Below are positions 26,685-35,000 of a stretch of DNA of 64,000 nt, in pieces. Source of the stretch: Rhizobiaceae bacterium (GTDB taxonomy: Bacteria > Pseudomonadota > Alphaproteobacteria > Rhizobiales > Rhizobiaceae); contig JAHBYZ010000011.1 of NCBI GenBank assembly GCA_019635695.1, positions 1 to 64,000 of the forward strand. Direction: 5' to 3'. A model generated the notes under the pieces. That model was not told the origin of the DNA and did no database searches. It saw only the letters and a list, made by a program, of their open reading frames with translations. How positions within the stretch are numbered: position 1 is the first letter of the stretch; every line of letters starts with the position of its first letter. A program made the position numbers and the translations under genes.

Positions 26685-28249
26685 TCACTTCGCGAGCGTC
26701 ATCAGCGACAGGTCGAACACGGCCGACACCGGCGAGTATGGAAGCTCGGCGACGGTCTTGTCATACACCTCGATGATCTCCGGGAACGCGATGATCAGCG
26801 TCGGGCGGTCTGCCAGGATCAGCTTCTGCGCCTCCTCGAAGCTCTTGCAGGCCGCCGCCGGATCGGTGGCCGCGCGGCCCTCCGACAGCAACCGGTCGAC
26901 TTCCGGGTTGGAGTAGCGCGCGAAGTTGGACAGCCCGACCGCGCTGGTCGACCAGGTGCGCCACAGCGTCTGGCCGATCGACGGATACGGCGCGAAGTCC
27001 CACAGGATCGCCACGTCGGGCGTCGTTTCCGGCGACTTGATAAGCGTCAGGTACTGCGAGAACGTCACCGGCTGCACCTCGACGTTGAAGCCGATCTGGC
27101 GCAGCGTCGCCTCCAGCAGCTGCCGCCGACGCGCTGCTCCGGGATTACCGGCTGGTACGCGATCTTCAGCGTCGCGCCGGCAGCGCCGGCTTCAGTCACG
27201 AGCTGCTTTGCCCGCTCGAGGTCGGCCGGCTTCGGTTCGACGACGACGCGGCAGGCCATCGATGCCGGAACCAGCGACGTCGCCTTCTGGCCGTAGCCGC
27301 CGAGCGCCGCCTTGACGTGGCCGTCGAGGTCGTAGGCGATCTGGATTGCCTCTCGCACCTTCGGATTGCTGGTGATCTTGCCTTCCATGTTCATCACGCC
27401 AAGCGTGATGCGCGTGGTGGGCAGGCTCTGCACCGAGTATTTGCCGTCGTCGGCGAAGGCCTTCACGTCGACCGCAGGCACGCCGTTGCCAACATTGACG
27501 CCGCCTGCCCACAGCTCGTCGCGGATCGCGCTGGCCTCTGTGATGATGCGGATGACGATGTTGCCCGGGCGGCCGTCACGACCCGTCCAGTGGTTGTCGA
27601 CACGCTTGAACGAAACCTGCTGGTTGGGATTGTAGCCGGTGAGCGTGTAGGCGCCCGAGCCGGCGTCGTTGGCGCTCATCCATTTCTGGCCCTTGTCGGC
27701 CCCTTCGTTCTGCGCGGCAAGCTGCGAGTCGACAACGTAGACGAGGCTGAGCGCACCCAGGAACGCCAGGTTCGGCTTCTTGAGATGGATGACGATCTCG
27801 TGGTCGCCCTTGACTTCGGAGCTCTCGTAGTCGCCGACAAGACCGGCAGTGCCCGCGCCCACGCGGATCAGGCGATCGAGCGAATATGCGACATCCTTGG
27901 CGGTCAGCTTGTTGCCGGAATGAAAGGCGATGTCATCCCTGAGCTTCAGCGTCAGTGTCTTTGCGTCGTCGGAATAGGCCCATTCGGTCGCGACATAGGG
28001 CGCGAGCTCGCCTTTCGGCGTGTAAGTCACGATGCGGTCGTAGAGCGCCGCGATATAGTAGTCATTGTTGGCGTTCGAAGCATGCGCGGGATCGAGTGTC
28101 TCGGGCACGGTACGCGCACCGATCACGATGCGGCTGTCGGCGCTTGCCGATTCTGCCCACGCAGGCGCCATCGATCCTGCATAGGATGACATTGCTATCG
28201 CCGTGGCGAGAACGGCGGCCGAGCATGCATTCTTCAGAAGTGTTCTCAT
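26685..28249 (-). pseudogene. Family-5 ABC transporter binding protein, broken by a one-base frameshift
   Basis: Reads as one SBP_bac_5 protein of about 520 residues in two frames. The first part (start 28249 behind AAGGAACG) has a signal peptide ending near AWAES (residue 34) and mature landmarks VPETLDPAHASNANN and GELAPYVATEWAYSDDAKTL; it runs normally to PVIPEQRVGG near residue 376 and then turns into an Arg/Cys-rich frame. The second frame carries LLEATLRQIGFNVEVQPVTF through to the true C terminus at 26685. Adding one C near 27121-27123 (GGC to GGCC) would give VGGQLLEATLRQ and restore the protein. Either a real mutation that disables uptake or a sequencing error; the rest of the gene shows no decay, which favours a recent event or an error. 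Confidence 0.85.
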
Positions 28250-28495
28250 CGTTCCTTCGTCCTGTCGATCTGTGCCGCCGGCGCCCGGATTGTGCCTGGG
28301 TTGTGCATGGGCGACGCGGCGGCGTCTCTGTCAGTTGCGATTCAAGAAAGATGCCAGTTGCTGGCGGAGGCAGCGCACCTCTTGCCTTTCAAAGCAGGGC
28401 GCCATGCGGCCCGCTTCGCTTCGTCTGTCGTCCGGATGAGTTCATTCGCGTTCCCCATTGTTGAGTGCACAGTTCTTAAGCAGCTTTCTGCCATT

Positions 28496-28538
28496 ATTGT
28501 ATGCAATCCTTTGGCTCGTTTGCACACGAACCGTATGC
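28496..28538. promoter_or_regulatory. Candidate GntR operators upstream of the binding-protein gene
   Basis: The near-perfect dyad ATTGTATGCAAT (28496-28507) and a second GTATGC core (28533-28538) lie in the 293-base gap between the flavin reductase stop and the binding-protein start. ATTGTAT-type dyads are common FCD-GntR operators. The same GTATGC core recurs near the divergent regulator gene at 29451-29469. The rest of the gap shows only ordinary sequence. Confidence 0.5.
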
Positions 28539-28542
28539 AGCC

Positions 28543-29223
28543 CTATCCTCCCGAAATGGTCGACATCGGCCTCGGGCCATTTTCCCATTGATCGAGGCTC
28601 ATGGTCGGCAGTTCGAAATAGTCGCGCGTGGTGGCGTAGCCATGCCCGCCCATGCGGCCGACCGCATCAAGCACCACCGGGTCCACGTGCAGCCGCTCGT
28701 TGACGACGTTGCGATGCAGGTGCGCCTGCACCACCTCGCCGATGATGATCTCGCGCGAATTGCCGATCGACAGCGTCACATGGTGGCGGCACTCGAAAGC
28801 GGCAGGCGACTCCATTATGGCCGGACACGGCACCTTGACGCCCGGACGCATATGCAAGCCCGCGAGCGCCAGTTCGTCCACGCCGGCGCCGAACGGCACG
28901 GCGGTGACGTTCATCGCATCCATCAGCCCCGCCGACACGATGTTGACCGTGAAGGCCTGGGTGTCGTGCACGTTGCGCCCGGTATCCTTGGAGACGCCGG
29001 TCGGCCGGTATTCCACGCCAAGCGCCAGGATCGCCGGGTCGGCGGACAGGCAATTGAAGAAGCTGAAGGGAGCCGCGTTGACGCGCCCCTCGCGATCGAC
29101 CGTCGTGACCCAGGCGATCGGGCGCGGCACGACGGCGCCGATCAGCAGCTTGTATTTCTCGCGCTCGCCAAGCGTCGCGAAGTCGAAACTCACGGCCTCG
29201 TGTCGGCCACCCTGGTCGTTCAT
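28543..29223 (-). CDS. Flavin reductase-like (FMN-binding split-barrel) protein
   Basis: 226 residues. The family block GAVVPRPIAWVTTVDREGRVNAAPFSFFN is at residues 27-55 (shown here as VVPRPIAWVTT and NAAPFSFFN), followed by DTGRNVHDTQAFTVNIVS near residue 85 and an FMN-contact ECRHHVTLSIGNS near residue 150. Such proteins reduce FMN with NAD(P)H for a monooxygenase, or act on small molecules. ATG 29223 is preceded by GGAACAGCACG; the open frame further upstream is not needed. First gene of the leftward catabolic cluster and divergent from the GntR gene. Confidence 0.86.
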   Translation of the reverse strand: MNDQGGRHEAVSFDFATLGEREKYKLLIGAVVPRPIAWVTTVDREGRVNAAPFSFFNCLSADPAILALGVEYRPTGVSKDTGRNVHDTQAFTVNIVSAGLMDAMNVTAVPFGAGVDELALAGLHMRPGVKVPCPAIMESPAAFECRHHVTLSIGNSREIIIGEVVQAHLHRNVVNERLHVDPVVLDAVGRMGGHGYATTRDYFELPTMSLDQWENGPRPMSTISGG

Positions 29224-29450
29224 CGTGCTGTTCCTGTAGGTACGCCGGCCGCGCGGCGGCACTCCCGGCTGCCGGTGGCTGCAGCGAGACAATCGCGCGG
29301 CCATTGCAATTCACGCCCGTCCTGCCGGTCGCCATGCACTGACCCGCCGGGACCGGTCGCCCGCTCCGGTGACGAAGTCTCAAAGGTGGTTGCTGGCATG
29401 CGTGCCATTCCCCTTTTTGCGGCTTCGCACGTGCTATGTATTGGATAACA

Positions 29451-29469
29451 GCATACAGTTTTGGTATGC
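29451..29469. promoter_or_regulatory. Inverted repeat in the flavin reductase/GntR divergent gap
   Basis: GCATAC and GTATGC, separated by 7 bases, form a perfect 6-bp dyad. The enclosing gap (29224-29596, 373 bases) holds no gene I can support; apart from this dyad and an AT-richer stretch around 29430-29470, nothing stands out. The dyad is placed where it could control both the flavin reductase gene and the regulator gene, and it shares its core with the sites near 28496-28538. Confidence 0.55.
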
Positions 29470-29596
29470 GCAAGTGGCAATCCATTCTGTTCGTGCAACC
29501 CGGTGGATGGGGTTGCGCTGCACCGGCTTCCGCGGCTAGCTACGCGCACGCCCTGCAGAAGGGATGCGGGGCAGTTTGCATGCAACGGGGGATGTA

Positions 29597-30304
29597 ATGG
29601 CCGAAAAGGCAGCGAAATCGGGAATGCGCGCGCAGGCTGTGCACCGAGCGCTGAAGCGTGCGATTCTCGACCAGGCGCTCGCCCCCGGCTCCAAGCTGCC
29701 CGAGGACTCCATCGGCGAGCGCCTCGGCGTTAGCCGCACGCTGGTGCGCGAGGCGCTGGTCAGGCTAAGCGAGGAAGGTCTGGTCGAAATGCGCCCCAAC
29801 AAAGGCGCGGTCGTCGCCCGGCCGAGCCTGGAGGAGGGACGGCATCTCTTCGCCGCTCGCCTGGCGCTTGAGCGACTGGTCGTCGAAAGCCTTTCCGGCC
29901 AATTGACCGCGCCGCAGGAGAAGCAGCTACTGGAGCACATCGCTGCCGAGGAGGCCGCGCGCGGCCGCGACGAGTCCACCTCGATCCGGCTCGCGGGCGA
30001 ATTCCATACGCTGCTCGCCTCGATGACCGGCAACGCCGTGGTGATCCGCTACGTCAACGAACTGGTCGCGCGCAGTTCGCTGATTCTTGCGCTGTATGGC
30101 CGGCCGCATTCATCCGAATGCGCAGTGTCGGAACATCGCGAGATACTTGAATCGCTCAAGGTCCGGGACACGGCCAATGCCGTCAGGCTGATGCTGCACC
30201 ACCTTGAGTCGATAACCACGCGGGCGCTCCTGCCCAGGGAGCAAGGCGGCGACATCCGCGACGTTCTGGCAAGCTACGCCGCCGCGGAGGGACTGGGAAG
30301 CTGA
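29597..30304 (+). CDS. GntR-family regulator, FCD subfamily
   Basis: 235 residues. Winged helix: RAQAVHRALKRAILDQALAP, then GERLGVSRTLVREALVRLSE and GLVEMRPNKGAVVARP over residues 10-75. FCD domain with FHTLLASMTGNAVVIRY near residue 135 and SEHREILESLKVRDTANA near residue 183, including the usual His metal ligands. ATG 29597 follows GGGGGATGTA; the frame is open 33 bases further up without a better site. Divergent from the catabolic cluster, which it most likely represses; the ligand would be the cluster's substrate. Confidence 0.9.
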   Translation: MAEKAAKSGMRAQAVHRALKRAILDQALAPGSKLPEDSIGERLGVSRTLVREALVRLSEEGLVEMRPNKGAVVARPSLEEGRHLFAARLALERLVVESLSGQLTAPQEKQLLEHIAAEEAARGRDESTSIRLAGEFHTLLASMTGNAVVIRYVNELVARSSLILALYGRPHSSECAVSEHREILESLKVRDTANAVRLMLHHLESITTRALLPREQGGDIRDVLASYAAAEGLGS

Positions 30305-30361
30305 CGCCCGGGCCCGCGCCGGTCGCAGGCTGCGGTTCTGCCGGCTGGCCGCCGTGGAGGT

Positions 30362-32020
30362 TCAGAACACGCGGCCGATCACGCGCCCGAACACCGCGAA
30401 ATCGGGCTGGCCTGGCAATCGCGTGCCGACGGGCGCACCCGCCGTCACTTCGAGCGTGATCCGTCCGTTGTAGGAATAGGAAGCGCCAAGGCCGACCGCC
30501 GTCAGGCTGACCTGCGCCGGGCTGGTCGAGAACACCATGCCGTGGTCGACGAAGGTGAACAGGTCGATGTCGCCGAACGCTCCCGAAAAGCCCTTGTGCA
30601 ACTCCAGATTGGCGAAATATCCGCTGCCGCCGGCAGCCGCATTGGCATCGTAGCCGCGTATCGAGGTCGGACCGCCGATCTGGAACAGCTGATCGCCTGG
30701 AACCAGAAGCTGCGAGGCCACCTGCCACGCTCCATATCCCTGAAGGACCAGTTCGCCCGGCAGTACGGCCGTGGCCGACAGCGAGCCGTGGAACAGGTGC
30801 ACCTGCTCCAGCCCTCCGGTCACCCGCATGTCGGTACGCGCGTAGGAATAGGCCGGCGCGAACGACACCGCGAGCTTCGGGTGGTAGTAATTGAGGGTGA
30901 AGCCGGCCGACGGCTTGAAGGTGAAGTTGTCCGTCACCGGCACCCCGCCCTGATTGGTGGCCGAGGTACTGGCATTGACGCCGAGATTGAGCAGCATCAG
31001 CCAGTCGCTGTTAGAAAACACCGGTTGCGCGAAGTTCGCGCCGCCACCCTGGGATCCGCCGCCAACGTCGAGACCTGCAAACGGCCCGTCGATGATGCGC
31101 ATGCGTGAATAGGAATAGCTTAGACCGAGCCGCCCGCCGCTCGGCGTGACACCGAAAGTGTAGGAGGCACTCGCGGCGATATTGCCGCCGGAATAGGTTC
31201 CGTACAGCTTGAACCGGTCGTCGACGCCGAGCAGCCCGTAGTGCTGGAACAGCGCGCCGCCTTGCCACCTGCCGGTGGTCGGCGAACCGAAATTGTCGGC
31301 GAAGAGGTCAAGCACATTGCGTTTGGGCTCGGTCACCGACAGTGTCACGTCGGTTCTCCCGAACTCGGTGCCCGGTTCAAGCACCGTGCGCACGCGAGCT
31401 TCGCCGGTTCGGTTCTGCGCCGCCACGCGCGCACCCAAACGCGGCACGTCCACCACGGTGCCAGGTTCAAGCTTGACACGGGAACGCACGTAGTCGGCCG
31501 ACCGCGCAGCGCCTTCGACGCTCACCTGGCCAACGCGCCCCTCGATCAATTCGATGCGAAGGACGCCGCCCTCGAGATCCTGTTCGGGTAGCGTCGCGCT
31601 CGCGGTGATGATGCCGCGCTCGGCATACTGCTCGTTCACCGCGTTGATAAGCGCCTGGATGCCGGCGAAATCGAGTGTGCGGCCCACAAAGGGCGCGGCG
31701 ATCGTCGCCAGTTGTTCCTGCGTGAAGAAATACGACTCGCTGAAGGCGACTCGCGTCAACAGGAAGGTCGGCCCGCCGCCCGGTATCTGCGGCGGGGCTT
31801 CACGTGGCGGTCCGGTAACGCTGTCCGCCTCGTCGCGCGGCTTGGGTTGGACGCGATCCTCAAGATCCTGCTGGACGCGATCGGCCTCGCCCTGCAGCGA
31901 GCCGGCATCGACACCGGCCGGCGGCTGTTGCGCGTGGGCGGCGCCAGCGCATGCAGCGGCGACGACCAGCGCCAGTGCAAGGCCGCTGCGTTGCGCCCTG
32001 ATGCCAATGCACGGCCTCAC
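30362..32020 (-). CDS. ShlB/FhaC/HecB-type outer-membrane transporter (two-partner secretion TpsB)
   Basis: 552 residues (GTG start). Signal peptide to AHAQ near residue 31; a Pro/Gln/Asp-rich linker; POTRA domains from about 85 to 235 (FLLTRVAFSESYFFTQEQL; RGIITASATLPEQDLEGG; LRIELIEGRVGQVSVEG); then a 16-strand-type barrel (VLDLFADNFGSPTTGRWQGG to the end). The L6 hairpin motif appears as GPTSIRGYDANAAAG near residue 455, and the protein ends in aromatic GRVF, as expected for BAM-inserted barrels. It follows the giant exoprotein gene by 61 bases and is almost certainly its exporter. Confidence 0.93.
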   Translation of the reverse strand: MRPCIGIRAQRSGLALALVVAAACAGAAHAQQPPAGVDAGSLQGEADRVQQDLEDRVQPKPRDEADSVTGPPREAPPQIPGGGPTFLLTRVAFSESYFFTQEQLATIAAPFVGRTLDFAGIQALINAVNEQYAERGIITASATLPEQDLEGGVLRIELIEGRVGQVSVEGAARSADYVRSRVKLEPGTVVDVPRLGARVAAQNRTGEARVRTVLEPGTEFGRTDVTLSVTEPKRNVLDLFADNFGSPTTGRWQGGALFQHYGLLGVDDRFKLYGTYSGGNIAASASYTFGVTPSGGRLGLSYSYSRMRIIDGPFAGLDVGGGSQGGGANFAQPVFSNSDWLMLLNLGVNASTSATNQGGVPVTDNFTFKPSAGFTLNYYHPKLAVSFAPAYSYARTDMRVTGGLEQVHLFHGSLSATAVLPGELVLQGYGAWQVASQLLVPGDQLFQIGGPTSIRGYDANAAAGGSGYFANLELHKGFSGAFGDIDLFTFVDHGMVFSTSPAQVSLTAVGLGASYSYNGRITLEVTAGAPVGTRLPGQPDFAVFGRVIGRVF

Positions 32021-32081
32021 GCCCCTGTTTCCCCTGCTGTGCCGATGCCCGAAATGCGCGCGATCCTACCTGTTCCGCAAC

Positions 32082-35000
32082 CTATTGCTGTGACGAATTG
32101 GTCACTGTCATATCGAGATTGACGGCCGGGCTGTTTTCGTCGCCACCATTGACCGGCAGCGCGTCGCGCGTCTGCGCCGCAAGGAAGCTGGCCAGGAAGG
32201 TCGCAGAGGGCCGCGCCAGTTGGCCGTTGCTGAAGGGCGATGTTGCGTCTCCGCCGCCGGCGCCTTGCAGAGCCTTCTCGAACTCGCGCACCATGCTCAT
32301 GCCCGCGAACACCATGCCGTTCATTTCGAAGAACACCTCGGAGCCTTCGCCGAAATTGACGATGAAAGCGTCGGTAGTCGTCGTCATGCCGTCCTGCATC
32401 AGCTTGAAGGCGAACTTCGGCTGATAGAGCTGCACGTCGAAGCCGGGAACCGGCGTCGCAGCGCGGTTGTTCATCAATATGCTGCGCAGCGCGGTGCGCA
32501 GGGTCATCGTGCCGCTGGCGAAGCCGCGCAGGATTGAGACCACCGTGCCGTTCGTGCCGATGTTAGCGTCGGCCACCCTGTAGTCGCCGAATGTCACGCC
32601 GAACGGCGTCGACAGGAAGGTCTCGAAGCGCGTTGCCTCCGCGCCGTCGCGTCCCGTCACATCCAAAGCGAGCGCAGTACCCGTGCCCGTGTGTTTCACG
32701 CTGGGCAGCACGATCTCCGCGGCCGCCAGCGTCGCACCGTCACGCAACGCCAGTTCGGAGGCCTCGATCCTCGCACCGGAAACGATGGCGAGGCGAACGG
32801 CTTCCGCACGGCCCAGCCGCACCGAGCCGGCACTGCCGGTCGTGAGATCGATCGTGTTGGCGCTCAGAGCGTCTGCATCAATGAGGCTTGCTGCACTGAG
32901 CGCGAGGTTGCCGCCTGCCTGCGCGCCACCGATCCGCACGACCGGCGCCTCAACCCGCATCGCGCCGCCGCTCCGAAGCGAATCCGCCGAGACCCCGACG
33001 GCGGCCGCCAAAGTGACGTCCGCGCCGGAAAGCGATCCGATGCTAATCGTGGCGCCAGCGGAGGTGAGATTCGCCCCTGCTCCAGCAGTTGCCGTGTCGA
33101 TACGCAGGTCGCCGGCCGCTGCGGTGGAGAGGGCGCCCCCCGCGACTACCCGGTTCAGATCCATGCCGAGGCCGGCGCTGATCGACAGGTCCCCGCCCGC
33201 CGCGAGATCCGCGGCTATCACCGCTCCACCTGCACCGAGCGTTGCATCGAAGCCGGCCGAAAGTGCGCCGAGACTCATGCCGTTGCCCGCTTGCGCGCTG
33301 ACCGAGCCTCCGGCCCGCAGGTCGCCGGCATCCAGCGATCCGGCGGATTCGAGATGAACGTCCGTGCCTGCGGCCAGCGCGCTTGCAACGATACCGGAGG
33401 ATATCGAACGCAGGCTCGCCGCACGGCCTGCCGTCGCATCGCCGATTGTAATGGCGCCGTTCGCGGCGATCCCGATATCCGTTTGCGCAGCGAGGCTGGT
33501 GAAGGAGACGGCGGCGCCTGCGGTCGCATTCACGCTCGTGCCGGCGCGGACATCGCGGCCGTCGATGCTGCCGCCGGCATTCATGTTCAAGACAGTCCCT
33601 GCCGAAAGCGCATCGGCGCTGAGCGAAATCCCCGCGAAGAGCCGCATGCCGGCGCCAGACTGCGCCCGGACGATGTCCATCGCCGCGCCGGCGGCGGCGT
33701 CGAGAGCGCTGGCGATCGTTGCGGCATCCATGTCGATGTCCACGGCAGCGCTGAGCTGTCCGGCTCCGCCGGTCGCCAGAGAGCCAAGCGCTATCGACGA
33801 GCCCGTGGAGGTGAAGGATGCGTCCACGCCGGAAACCGCGTCGTCAATCTCGATACGCCCACCCGACGTGACCCCCATCGACTCGCCGGCCGCAGCGCTG
33901 GCGAACCGCGTCGTCGTGCCAGCTGTGCTGGTGAGCGTGGTGCCGGCGTCGAGCGTCGAAACGTCTATCGCGGTGCCAGCCGTCAGATTGGCCGCTCCGC
34001 CCGTCCGGATCGTCGTTGCCGCTATCTGCCGCCCCGCAGTCATGGTCGCGGAAGTTCCGGCGTCCAATGTCGCAGTGTCGATCCGGCCGCCTGCATTGAC
34101 TGAGGCCGCGCCACCGGACGTCAGTGAAGTGATCGCGATATCGTGACCTGCTGTCACAGCCGCCGAAGTTGCCGCGTCGATCTCGGCGATGGCTAGGTTG
34201 CCGCCGGCACGCGCCGTAAACGCAGCGCCAACAGTCACCTCGTCCGCATCAACGTCCCCGTTGGCGTCGAGGTTCGCGGCGCCGCCAGTCGTCAGCACGC
34301 CAAGCTGGATCGAACCAGCCGTGGAGGTGATCGAGGCGTTGCCCGTTCCGGCCGAGGCCGTCGCAATGTCGATCTGGCCTCCGGAGGTCACCGCCATCGA
34401 AGCGCCGGCCTCGGCGAGGCTGAACTTTGTCGTCGTGACCGCGGCGCTGGTCAGCGCGGTGCCGATATCGAGCGTCGCAATATCGATCTTGCGGCCGGCA
34501 TCGAGGGTCGCAGCGCCACCCGTGGTCAGCGTCGTCGCAAGGATGTCGACGGCGGCATCGAGGTTCGCATCGCCGCCAGTCGTCAGCGCGCCAAGCTGGA
34601 TCGAGCCGGCCGTGGAGGTGATCGAGGCGTCGCCTGTTCCGGTCGAGGCCGTCGCGATGTCGATCTGGCCTCCGGAGGACACCTCCATCGAGGCGCCGGC
34701 TTCGGCGAGGTTGAACGTGGTCGTCGTGACCGCGGCGCTGGTCAGCGCAGTGCCGATATCGAGCGTCGCAATATCGATCTTGCGGCCGGCATCCAGTGTC
34801 GCCGCCCCACCTGTGGTCAGCGTCGTCGCAAGGATGTCGACGGCGGCGTCGATTTCCGCCGCACCGCTGGTGGCGATCGTGGTGACGTCTACCGTGGCGC
34901 CAGCCGTGAGCCGCGCAGAACCGGCGGACAGCGATGTTGCCGCGATGCTCTCCCCGGCATCGAGCGCGGACAATCCGGCGGTCTCGATCTCGGCAATGCC

